NCBI GenBank assembly: GCA_003221695.1
Contig: QHSX01000073.1
Location: 1 to 43,977, forward strand
Direction: 5' to 3'
Length of the DNA: 43,977 bases
Source: Candidatus Rokuibacteriota bacterium
GTDB lineage: Bacteria; Methylomirabilota; Methylomirabilia; Rokubacteriales; CSP1-6
Shown piece by piece: positions 16,153 to 23,891 of this stretch (positions are counted from its first letter, which is position 1; each line of letters begins with the position of its first letter). The notes under the pieces were generated by a model. It did not search any database. It had not been told where the DNA came from and saw only the letters and a list, made by a program, of their open reading frames with translations. Made by a program: the position numbers and the translations under genes.

Positions 16153-18504
16153 CTACCGGTACATGAGATACGACGCGCGCCGGTTCAGGAAGCTGTTGCG
16201 ATCGGTATCGGCCCAGGTGACGAGCCGGTCGAGGCCCTCGCCGCTCAGGAAGGCCCACATCGTCGACCGGTTCACGAGGAGGTTCTGGATACTCTCGGGT
16301 CTGAACTGGTCCCGGTGACGCATCCGTAGCTCACGCGCGAGCGCGAGCGCCACCGTGACCGGCCGGACCGTATCGCGGTCGGTGACGACGAGCCGCACCC
16401 CCCCGCACTGGACCTGGGCGTACTGGTCGGCCATCGGCGTGAACCAGACGGGCTCGAACCTGACGCCGCGGAGGCCGAGGCGGTTGAGCGCGTCCACGAG
16501 CCCCTGAGGGTCGATCCACGGCGCGCCGACGACCTCGAACGGCGTGTCCGTTCCGCGCCCGACCGAGAGGTTCGTCGCCTCCAGGAGCCCGATCCCCGAA
16601 TAGAGCAGCGCCTCGGTGACCGACCGGATATTCGGCGACGGGTTCACCCACGGGAGCCCGGTCTCGTCGTACCAGAGCCGCCGCTCCCAGCCGGCGAGCG
16701 GGATCACCCGGAGCGACACGGGGATCTTGCGCTCGGCGGCCACCATCCGCCCGAACTCGCCGATGGTCAGCCCGTTCCGGACGGGGATCGTGTGGGGGCC
16801 GGTGAAGGACTGGAGGTCGGGGTCCATCAACGGTCCCTCGACGACGCTCCCCGTGATCGGGTTCGGACGGTCGAGCACGACGAGGGGAATCCCGGCGCGC
16901 GCCGCCTCTTCCATCACGTAGACGAGCGTCGTGAGGTAGGTGTAGTAGCGCACGCCGATGTCCTGGATGTCGAAGACGAGCAGGCTCACGTCTTTGAGCA
17001 TCTCGCGCGTCGGCCGACGCGCCGGGCCGTAGAGGCTCCAGATGGGCCGCCCCGTCGCCGGGTCGCGCCCGTGCGGGACGTCGGTGGTCGCGTCGCCGCC
17101 GATCCCGTGCTCGGGCGAGAAGATGACTTGAAGTCGCATCCCCGGCGCGTCGGCGAAGAGGTCGATCCCGCGGCGGCCCTGCGCGTCCACGCCCGTCTGG
17201 TTGGTGATGAGCCCGATCGAGTGGCCCGCGAACATCGCGAAGTTCTGCGCGGCGACGACGTCGAGCCCGCTCCGCACGTGACCGGGCGTGCCCGGCGACG
17301 CCAGGAGCGGCCGCGCCTCCGCGGGCAGGTCGGCGGCCGGCGCCTCGGCGCCCGGCGCCGACGTCAATGAGGGCGCGGCGGTGAAGAGCGCGGCGCCCAC
17401 CGCCGCGGCGATCCGGACGCGCAGGTCACGGATGCCCGCGGCGCCGCCCCCGGTCGGGTGGACGCGGTTGGTGAGCACGATCATGTAGGCGTGGCTCGCC
17501 GGATCGATCCAGACCGACGTGCCGGTGAAGCCCGTGTGCCCGACCGAGCCCATCGGGAAGAACGGCGCCAGCGTCCGCGAGAACGGCGACGAGAGGTCCC
17601 ACCCGAGTGTGCGCGTCGTCCGGCCGTCCGGGTCGGACTCCCACATGAGCGCGATCGTCTCGGGCTTGAGGTACCGGTGGCCACCGAGCGTCCCCTCGTT
17701 CAGGAGCATCCGGCAGATCCGCGCGAGGTCGGCGGCCGTCGAGAAGATCCCCGCGTGGCCCGCGACGCCCCCGAGCAGGCGCGCGCGCGCGTCGTGCGGC
17801 TCGCCCTGGAGCAGGTGGCCGTTGTAGTACTCCGTCGGCGCCACCCGGCTCCGCACGGCCTCGCGGGGACGGAACGACGTGTCGCGCAAGCCGAGCGGAC
17901 GGAAGAACACCCGGTCGAGGTAGCGGTCGAGGGGCTCGCCGCTCACGCGCCGGACGACCTCGCCGAGCAGGATGAAGCCGGCGTCGCTGTACTGGAAGCC
18001 GGTGCCCGGCGGATAGTCGAGCGGGATCTTGGCGAGCGCCCGGGCCGCTGCCGGAAATCCCGGCGCGACCGCGCTCGCGGGCGGGATCGCCAGGAGGCCC
18101 GCGCTGTGGGTCAGGATCCGCCGGATGGTGACCCCGTCGAAGGGCCTGCTCCGGAACTCCCGCAGGTAGCGCCCGAGCGGCGCGTCGAGCTGGATCGCGC
18201 CCCGCTCGACGAGGGACATGACGGCAAGCGTGGTGCCGAAGGGCTTCGTGAGCGAGGCGATGTCGAAGATCGTGTCGGGCGTCATCGGCGCGGGCTCGGG
18301 GACGAGCCGGCGCCAGCCGTACGCACGGTGCAGGAGGACCTCGTCGCCCAGCCCGACGAGGACGACGACGCCCGGGATCTCTCCGGAAATTACTGCGTCG
18401 CTCGCGGCCTCGTCGACGGCGATGAAGTCCGACTGGGCGGCGCCGACCGTTGGGGAGAGCGAGAGCAGCAGGAGTGCGATGTGCGCGAGACGCTGAGGGC
18501 CCAC
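16153..18504 (-). CDS. fusion of beta-lactamase-fold hydrolase (AmiE-like) and NamZ-like exo-muramidase (DUF1343)
   Basis: A 783-residue exported protein. A signal peptide (1-22, ...SPTVGAAQS) precedes a serine-hydrolase domain of the beta-lactamase/penicillin-binding class C family (about 27-375) with SLTK (Ser84, Lys87), YSD (Tyr172) and HTG (323-325). After a linker rich in A and P (376-410) comes a DUF1343 domain (411-783) with GLITNQTGV, VIFSPEHGIGG, DIQDIGVRYYTY and LDRPNPITG. DUF1343 is the family of NamZ, an exo-beta-N-acetylmuramidase of Bacillus. There the muramyl amidase AmiE, also of the beta-lactamase fold, is encoded next to namZ. The fusion therefore suggests one enzyme that trims the stem peptide and MurNAc from peptidoglycan fragments. 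That specificity is inferred. The start is GTG 18504, with TAAGAT 6 nt upstream. Confidence 0.88.
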   Translation of the reverse strand: MGPQRLAHIALLLLSLSPTVGAAQSDFIAVDEAASDAVISGEIPGVVVLVGLGDEVLLHRAYGWRRLVPEPAPMTPDTIFDIASLTKPFGTTLAVMSLVERGAIQLDAPLGRYLREFRSRPFDGVTIRRILTHSAGLLAIPPASAVAPGFPAAARALAKIPLDYPPGTGFQYSDAGFILLGEVVRRVSGEPLDRYLDRVFFRPLGLRDTSFRPREAVRSRVAPTEYYNGHLLQGEPHDARARLLGGVAGHAGIFSTAADLARICRMLLNEGTLGGHRYLKPETIALMWESDPDGRTTRTLGWDLSSPFSRTLAPFFPMGSVGHTGFTGTSVWIDPASHAYMIVLTNRVHPTGGGAAGIRDLRVRIAAAVGAALFTAAPSLTSAPGAEAPAADLPAEARPLLASPGTPGHVRSGLDVVAAQNFAMFAGHSIGLITNQTGVDAQGRRGIDLFADAPGMRLQVIFSPEHGIGGDATTDVPHGRDPATGRPIWSLYGPARRPTREMLKDVSLLVFDIQDIGVRYYTYLTTLVYVMEEAARAGIPLVVLDRPNPITGSVVEGPLMDPDLQSFTGPHTIPVRNGLTIGEFGRMVAAERKIPVSLRVIPLAGWERRLWYDETGLPWVNPSPNIRSVTEALLYSGIGLLEATNLSVGRGTDTPFEVVGAPWIDPQGLVDALNRLGLRGVRFEPVWFTPMADQYAQVQCGGVRLVVTDRDTVRPVTVALALARELRMRHRDQFRPESIQNLLVNRSTMWAFLSGEGLDRLVTWADTDRNSFLNRRASYLMYR

Positions 18505-18510
18505 GTCACG

Positions 18511-18516
18511 ATCTTA
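18511..18516 (-). promoter_or_regulatory. -10-like hexamer for the NamZ fusion gene
   Basis: TAAGAT on the minus strand, 6 nt before GTG 18504, which would place transcription start at or next to the start codon. No clear -35 hexamer. Confidence 0.3.
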
Positions 18517-18523
18517 GCACTGG

Positions 18524-18529
18524 TATAGT
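18524..18529 (+). promoter_or_regulatory. -10-like hexamer for the SDR gene
   Basis: TATAGT on the plus strand, 9 nt before ATG 18539. It is back-to-back with the minus-strand hexamer in a divergent gap of only 34 nt. Confidence 0.3.
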
Positions 18530-18538
18530 TGGATCGAG

Positions 18539-19441
18539 ATGCGTCCGGTGCATCGGGTGTTCGTCACCGGGGCGACCGGGTTCGTCGGCCGCGCGGTCAT
18601 TCAGGCGCTGCGCGGCGAGGGCTACGTCGTGCGGTGCCTCGTGCGTCGGGGCTCGGAGCCCAGTCTCCGTGGCGTCGGAGCGATCGAGCGCGTCGAGGGC
18701 GACGTGCTGGCGCCGCAGTTGCTCGACGAAGGGATGGCCGGCTGTGGCGCGGTCGTCCACCTGGTCGGGATCATCCGCGAGCACATCGCCACCAACACGA
18801 CGTTCTACCGCGTCCACGTGCAGGGAACGGTCAACGTCGTCGCCGCGGCCGCGGCCGCCGGCGTGCGCCGCTACGTCCACATGAGCGCGCTCGGCGCGCG
18901 CGAGGGCGCCCCCTCGCGCTACCACCGGACCAAATGGGCGGCCGAGGAGGTCGTGCGCGCATGCGGCCTGCCCTGGACGATCTTCCGTCCCTCGGTGATC
19001 TACGGGCGCGGCGACGGCTTCGTGTCGCCCCTGGCCCGGCTGGTGCGCCGCTTGCCGGTCGTGCCGCTCGTCGGCGGCGGCCGCCTCCAGCCGGTGGCCG
19101 TCGAGCAGGTCGCCCAGGCCGTGACGCGCGCGCTCGCGCTGCCCGCGGCGGTGAAGCAGACCTACGAGGTCGGCGGCCCCGACGTCGTGACCCTCGGAGA
19201 GCTCGTCGACCTGATCGGCAGGGCGCTCGGGCGCCGGCGGGTGCTGAAGCTCTACGTGCCCGCCGCCGTCGCGCGGGTGGCGACGCGCGTGCTCCAGGCG
19301 GTGCCCTATTTCCCGCTCACGCCCGACCACCTCCGCATGCTCGAAGAGGACAACGTCGTCTGCGACCCGGCGCCGTTCCCCGGTGCGTTCGGGCTGGCAC
19401 CGCTGCCCCTCGCGACGGGCCTGCGCCGGCTGCTCGGGTGA
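18539..19441 (+). CDS. NAD(P)-binding SDR-family protein (NDUFA9-like)
   Basis: A 300-residue atypical short-chain dehydrogenase resembling the complex I NDUFA9-like group. The dinucleotide motif FVTGATGFVGRAV (about residues 8-20) and HLVGIIRE are clear. HMSALGA is followed by RYHRTKWAAEEVVR, holding the Tyr-x-x-x-Lys position, and TIFRPSVIYGRGD completes the fold. Such proteins bind NAD(P)H and may act in quinone or lipid chemistry. The substrate is unknown. ATG 18539 has only a weak ribosome site, but a TATAGT hexamer lies 9 nt upstream, so a near-leaderless mRNA is possible. The next gene starts at a GTG that overlaps its stop. Confidence 0.85.
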   Translation: MRPVHRVFVTGATGFVGRAVIQALRGEGYVVRCLVRRGSEPSLRGVGAIERVEGDVLAPQLLDEGMAGCGAVVHLVGIIREHIATNTTFYRVHVQGTVNVVAAAAAAGVRRYVHMSALGAREGAPSRYHRTKWAAEEVVRACGLPWTIFRPSVIYGRGDGFVSPLARLVRRLPVVPLVGGGRLQPVAVEQVAQAVTRALALPAAVKQTYEVGGPDVVTLGELVDLIGRALGRRRVLKLYVPAAVARVATRVLQAVPYFPLTPDHLRMLEEDNVVCDPAPFPGAFGLAPLPLATGLRRLLG

Positions 19442-19908
19442 CGGCGCACCCGCCCTTGAACACCTCACCCCGCCGCGACGCCCGCGAGCCGCGTGACCTC
19501 GGCACCCGCATCGAGGCCGAGCTGCGCGAGCGAATCGAAGAGGCGGTGGACTTCGCGTGCCTCGACGCGCTGGTCGCGTGGCGGCGGGCGCACGGGCTGC
19601 CCGCGCCCGTGGCCGAGAGCGCGCGCGACCGCGAGGAGTTCGCGCGGAGCGTGCGCGCGTTCCTCGAGCGGCTCCGTGACGCGATCGCCGTCGGCCTGAC
19701 GTCGGAGCAACGGGCAAAGCTCGACGCCGCGGCGCACGCAGGGGGTGACCCGACCGAGCGCCTGCTCACCGTGCAGGTGGCACTGGCGAAAGAGCTGCCG
19801 GACTACTGGCTGCGGTTCGAGGCGAGCCGCGCCTCCTACGTCGGCGGGGAGCCGGTCTCAGGCGGCGAGCGCCGCAGCCTTCTCCGCCGGCTCCTCGGCC
19901 GCGGTTGA
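19438..19908 (+). CDS. hypothetical protein coupled to the SDR gene
   Basis: A 156-residue protein starting at GTG 19438, overlapping the SDR stop as GTGA. Mostly helical by composition and charged, with LLTVQVALAKELPDYWLRFEASRASY as a recognisable amphipathic stretch and an arginine-rich tail. No signal peptide, membrane span or catalytic motif is seen, and no family is recognised. Its last 51 nt overlap the 3' end of the convergent gene at 19858-20148, an arrangement that could produce antisense interference. Confidence 0.65.
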   Translation: MTAHPPLNTSPRRDAREPRDLGTRIEAELRERIEEAVDFACLDALVAWRRAHGLPAPVAESARDREEFARSVRAFLERLRDAIAVGLTSEQRAKLDAAAHAGGDPTERLLTVQVALAKELPDYWLRFEASRASYVGGEPVSGGERRSLLRRLLGRG

Positions 19909-20148
19909 GCGCCACGCCGCCAGCGCCCACAGGTTCTCGACGTCCTCGAGCGCCCGGCGCCACCGACCATACCCCTCGATGAGCGCCGCGCGCACCGCGG
20001 CAAGGCTCAGCTCCGCTTCGTCGAGCCGGGCCCTGAGCGTCGGGCTCGAGGCGCGGATTTGCTCGAGACTGCCCTCCGGCACCGACGCTGCCAGCCGGTC
20101 GAGCAACTCGCTCAGCTCTCGGTTCAGAACGCGCTCCACGGGGTTCAT
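19858..20148 (-). CDS. small helical hypothetical protein
   Basis: A 96-residue protein from ATG 20148 with a near-perfect ribosome site (GGAGGTG) 5 nt upstream and a perfect TTGACA at 20196-20191 on the same strand. Leu- and Ala-rich heptads (RELSELLDRLA, RARLDEAELSLAAVRAAL) suggest an antiparallel coiled coil. Trp and Arg cluster near the end (WRRALEDVENLW). It is soluble and has no cysteines. Divergent from the MFS gene and convergent with the 156-residue protein. Function unknown. Confidence 0.65.
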   Translation of the reverse strand: MNPVERVLNRELSELLDRLAASVPEGSLEQIRASSPTLRARLDEAELSLAAVRAALIEGYGRWRRALEDVENLWALAAWRSTAAEEPAEKAAALAA

Positions 20149-20166
20149 GGGGACACCTCCAGAAGA

Positions 20167-20172
20167 TATACT
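20167..20172 (+). promoter_or_regulatory. -10-like hexamer for the MFS transporter
   Basis: TATACT, 6 nt before ATG 20179, with no ribosome site in between, which suggests a leaderless transcript. No strong -35. Confidence 0.35.
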
Positions 20173-20178
20173 CAACAC

Positions 20179-21345
20179 ATGACGACCTTTTGTCAAGGGG
20201 ACGTCGCGACCATCTTCGTGGCGAAGACGGTGCGGACGTTTTGCTACGGCTTTCTCGGGATCGCGCTCCCCCTCTACCTGACCGAGCTCGGCCTGACCGC
20301 CGTGGGCCTCGGCGTGGCGGTCACGCTGACGCTCGCCGGGAGCGCGGCGCTCACGTGGCTCGTGCGGCGCCCGGCAGAGCAGTACGGCGCGCGCCCGGTG
20401 CTGATCGCGCTCGGCGCGCTCTCGGCCCTCGCGGCCCTGATCCTCCTGTCGTCCCGCGATCCGTGGCTCGTCGTGCTCGCCGCGATGCTCGGCAACGTCG
20501 CCGTCGGCACGGGCGAGACCGGGCCTTTCCTGGCCCTCGAGCAGGTGCGCATCGCACGCGCGGTCGCGGTGGGCCGGCGCACGGCCGCCCTCAGCATCTA
20601 CAACTTCCTCGGGTACGCGGCGGGGGCCCTCGGGGCGGCCACGGTGGGCGCGCTCGCGGCGTACCGACCGCTGTTCGTCGTGTTCCTGGCGGGCGCCGCG
20701 GTCCAGGTAGTCGCGTACGCGCGCCTGCCCCCCGGGGCGCCGGTGGAGCGGCAGCCCGTCGGAGCCCGCCTGCCGTCGGCGCCTCTCATCCGCCGTCTCG
20801 CCGCGCTCGGGGCACTCGACTCGTTCGCCGGCGGCTTCGTGCTCCAATCGCTGGTCGTCTACTTCCTCCACGAGCGCTACGGCCTCGGTCTCGAGGCGCT
20901 CGGCTACGTCTTCGCTGGCACGCAGATCCTCACGGCCGCATCGCTGCTGCTCGCCGCCCGCGCCGCCACGCGCTTCGGGCTCCTCGCGACGATGGTGGTC
21001 TCGCACCTGGCGTCCAACGTGGTGCTGATCCTCATCGCGTGGGCACCCACGGCCGGGGTCGCGATCGCGCTCCTTGGCGTGCGACACCTGCTCTCGCAGA
21101 TGGACGTGCCGACCCGGCAGGCGTACGTGATGGCGATCGTCGAGGACCACGAGCGAGAGGCGGCGGCGACCACCACCAACATCGCGCGGACCGTCGCCCA
21201 GGCGGTCACGCCCGCGCTGACGGGGTGGGTCATGCAGGCGGTGGCGCTCGGCGCGCCGTTCGTGGCGGGCGGCGCTCTGAAGATCGCCTACGACCTCCTC
21301 CTCTACTGGACCTTCAAAGACGTCAAGCTGAAGCCCGACGCGTAA
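20179..21345 (+). CDS. MFS-family transporter
   Basis: A 388-residue polytopic membrane protein with about 11-12 hydrophobic helices, of the major facilitator superfamily. The GD near the N-terminus (TTFCQGDVATIFVAK), the charged loop VRRPAEQYGARPV between helices 2 and 3 (typical MFS motif A position), and a central soluble loop around RLPPGAPVERQPVGARLP separating two halves support this. The substrate cannot be predicted. ATG 20179 is chosen because it begins before helix 1 and because TATACT lies just upstream. The gene ends against the convergent gspE-like gene, with repeat copy B in the gap. Confidence 0.88.
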   Translation: MTTFCQGDVATIFVAKTVRTFCYGFLGIALPLYLTELGLTAVGLGVAVTLTLAGSAALTWLVRRPAEQYGARPVLIALGALSALAALILLSSRDPWLVVLAAMLGNVAVGTGETGPFLALEQVRIARAVAVGRRTAALSIYNFLGYAAGALGAATVGALAAYRPLFVVFLAGAAVQVVAYARLPPGAPVERQPVGARLPSAPLIRRLAALGALDSFAGGFVLQSLVVYFLHERYGLGLEALGYVFAGTQILTAASLLLAARAATRFGLLATMVVSHLASNVVLILIAWAPTAGVAIALLGVRHLLSQMDVPTRQAYVMAIVEDHEREAAATTTNIARTVAQAVTPALTGWVMQAVALGAPFVAGGALKIAYDLLLYWTFKDVKLKPDA

Positions 21346-21370
21346 GGGGTGCGCGCGGAAGTCGCTCGGG

Positions 21371-21491
21371 CGGGGCCGGGGCGGGCCCTAGGAGACCCGT
21401 CGCTTCCGGGGATTGGCTCGGACACAACGTGAATGGGGTGGCCGTGACGGAGGAGAGCTAGCGTGGTCGACGGGGGCCTGCCCCGGCCCCC
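21371..21491 (+). repeat. dispersed inverted-repeat element, copy B
   Basis: A 121-nt element of the same length as copy A. The left arm 21371-21391 (core CCGGGGCGGGCCCTAG) and right arm 21471-21491 pair at 17 of 21 positions, with two more G-T pairs. Shared internal blocks are GGAGACCCGTCGCTTC and AGGAGAGCTAGCGTGGTCGAC. It fills the gap between the convergent MFS and gspE-like genes, where a hairpin could also stop transcription from both sides. Confidence 0.8.
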
Positions 21492-21503
21492 GCCCGTAAC
21501 GAG

Positions 21504-23810
21504 CTACTTGATCGCGACGGCCTTGACCTGTCTGAAGTCCGTGAGCCCCTGGACCGACTTGAGCACGCCGTCCTGGACGAGCGTGGTCATCCCCTCGCTC
21601 CGCGCCCGCACCAGCATCTCGGCGACGCGCGCCTTGGTCTGGATGAGCCGCTTCATCTCGTCGGTGGCGACCAGGAGCTCGTGGATGGCCGCGCGCCCAC
21701 GGTAGCCGCTCTTGGTGCAGCTTGCGCAGCCCTTGCTCCGGGAGAGGACGAACGCCTCGTCGTACTTGTAACCGAGCTGCGCGAACGCGTCCTGTCCGTA
21801 CGCCTCCGCGAGCTCGTCGAACTCGGCACGGTCCGGGTGGTATTCGGTCCTGCACTCGCGGCAGAGCCGCTTCACGAGCCGCTGGGCGAGGACTCCCAGG
21901 AGCGCGTCGGCGAAGTTGAACGGGTCGAGGCCCATGTCGAGGAGACGGACGACGGTCTCCACGGAGCTGTTGGTGTGGAGCGTGCTCAAGACGAGGTGGC
22001 CGGTGAGCGACGCCTCGATGCCGGTCGAGGCCGTCTCCTCGTCGCGCATCTCACCGACCATGATCACGTCCGGGTCGGCGCGCAGGAAGGAACGCATCGC
22101 CTGGGCGAACGTGAAGCCGATCTTCGGGTTGACCTGCACCTGGCGCAGGCCGTACTGCGTGATCTCGACCGGGTCCTCCGCGGTCCAGATCTTGCGCTCG
22201 GGCTTGTTGATGTACCCGAGGATCGAGTGGAGCGTGGTCGTCTTGCCGGAGCCGGTCGGCCCCACGCACAGGATGAGGCCGTAGGGCTTGTCCGCGAGCT
22301 TCCTGATCTCCGTGAGGTTGCGTTCCGTCATCCCGAGTTTATCCATCGGGATCGGCTCGCTCGCGGAGAGGATACGCATGACCACGTCTTCGTTCGCGTT
22401 CGCCGTGGGGATGGTGGCGACGCGGAGCTCGATCTCCCGACCGTCCGGCATCTTGAACCGGATCTTGCCGTCCTGCGGCTTGCGCCGCTCGGCGATGTCG
22501 AGCTGCGCCATGATCTTGATCCGCGTGACGATCGCGCGGCGGAAGGCGCCGGGGATCTTCTGGTACTCGGAGCAGCTGCCGTCGACGCGCAACCGGACCA
22601 CCGTGTCCTTCTGGGTGCCGTAGGGCTCGATGTGAATGTCCGAGGCGCGCGCCTTGTAGGCGTCCAGGATGAGCTGGTTGGCGAGCCGGATGACGGCGCT
22701 GTCGTTCTCGTCGACCTCGCCCCCGGCAACCTCACCTCCACTCACCTCACCGTCAGCGGGCGCCTCTTCGGCCTTGAGCTCGCCGAGGATGCTACCGATC
22801 ACGCCCCCTTTCGCGGTGGACTCGCCACTCGTGGCGCTGAGGTAGGAGAGGATGTCCTTCCGGAGACCCACCGCCCACTTGACCTTCCGGTTCTTCAGCG
22901 CCTGGCTCACGCTGTCCACGCGCTGCAGGTCTTGAGGATTGTCGATGAGCACGACCACCGCGCCGTCTTCGCGTCTGAGGGGGAGCCAGAAGTTCCGCTT
23001 CAGGTACTCGAGCTTGAGGTCCCGCATGAGATCTGCCGGCGGGACGACCCGCTCGTCGTACTCGACGAATGGACACTGGTAGTACTGCGAGAGCGAGACG
23101 CCGAGCTCGGCCTTCGGGACCTTGTACTGCTCGAGCAGGATCGACTCGACGTCCATCTGGCGGCGACGCGACTCGGCGAGGGCCGAGTTGAGCTCCGCCT
23201 GGGTGACGCGGTGCTGGCCGAGGAGATAGTCGAACTTCGTCTTCGGCCGACTCTGGCTCTGGAGGAGCTGGTTGTTGAAGGCGATGCCGAGGGTCTTCGC
23301 AATCCGGGCCACCCCGGCCTCGTCCTCCTTCGTGAACCGGGCGCCCTTCCGCTTGTTGAGGAGCTGGATGACGCCGGTGGTCCGCCCCTCGTGGGTGATC
23401 GGCATCGCGAGGATCTGCTGAGTGCGGAAGCCCGTCTTCTTGTCCCAGGAGCCGTCGAAGCTGAGCGTGGGCGAGATCTTCGCGAGCTCGGCGCGATCGT
23501 AGGCGTCGACGATGTTGACCACCTTGCCGGTCGTCGCCACGTAGCCCGCGATCGATCGCTCGCTGATCGGGAGCCGGATGTCCTTGACCGTGTTGAGGGC
23601 GAGGAACCTCGAGTAGATCTCCTTGCGGTCCGCGTCGACCGCGTAGAGGGTCATGCGATCGGCGCCGAGGAGCTCCACGACGTCACCCTGGAGCTCGAGG
23701 AAGATCGAGTCGAGGCTCTTGGCCGCGTGAATGCGGTCGACCAGCTGGACGAGCCGCTGCTCGTAGGCCAGCCGCTCTTGCAGGACGAGGACCGATGTCT
23801 GTTGGGCCAC
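21504..23810 (-). CDS. GspE/PilB-type secretion ATPase with N-terminal GAF domain
   Basis: A 768-residue hexameric motor ATPase for type IV pilus assembly or type II secretion. A GAF domain comes first (about 15-185, SLDSIFLELQGDVVELLGADRMTLY), then a GspE N-terminal (MshEN-like) domain (about 190-340), an acidic linker and the motor: Walker A GPTGSGKT (517-524), the Asp box AEDPVE, Walker B region DPDVIMVGEMRDEETA, the His box TGHLVLSTLHTNSS, and a zinc-type tetracysteine (Cys650/653 and Cys695/698). GTG 23810 has GGAGGTG just upstream. Unlike most PilB genes it has no pilus genes beside it. The GAF domain, probably binding a small ligand or nucleotide, suggests direct regulation of the motor. 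Confidence 0.92.
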   Translation of the reverse strand: MAQQTSVLVLQERLAYEQRLVQLVDRIHAAKSLDSIFLELQGDVVELLGADRMTLYAVDADRKEIYSRFLALNTVKDIRLPISERSIAGYVATTGKVVNIVDAYDRAELAKISPTLSFDGSWDKKTGFRTQQILAMPITHEGRTTGVIQLLNKRKGARFTKEDEAGVARIAKTLGIAFNNQLLQSQSRPKTKFDYLLGQHRVTQAELNSALAESRRRQMDVESILLEQYKVPKAELGVSLSQYYQCPFVEYDERVVPPADLMRDLKLEYLKRNFWLPLRREDGAVVVLIDNPQDLQRVDSVSQALKNRKVKWAVGLRKDILSYLSATSGESTAKGGVIGSILGELKAEEAPADGEVSGGEVAGGEVDENDSAVIRLANQLILDAYKARASDIHIEPYGTQKDTVVRLRVDGSCSEYQKIPGAFRRAIVTRIKIMAQLDIAERRKPQDGKIRFKMPDGREIELRVATIPTANANEDVVMRILSASEPIPMDKLGMTERNLTEIRKLADKPYGLILCVGPTGSGKTTTLHSILGYINKPERKIWTAEDPVEITQYGLRQVQVNPKIGFTFAQAMRSFLRADPDVIMVGEMRDEETASTGIEASLTGHLVLSTLHTNSSVETVVRLLDMGLDPFNFADALLGVLAQRLVKRLCRECRTEYHPDRAEFDELAEAYGQDAFAQLGYKYDEAFVLSRSKGCASCTKSGYRGRAAIHELLVATDEMKRLIQTKARVAEMLVRARSEGMTTLVQDGVLKSVQGLTDFRQVKAVAIK

Positions 23811-23891
23811 GCCACCTCCAGATGTATAGGTCAGTCTAGCAGACTGGGGTGGGCGGGTTCACGCTTCCTGGCGGGTCGCCGGAAATCGACC

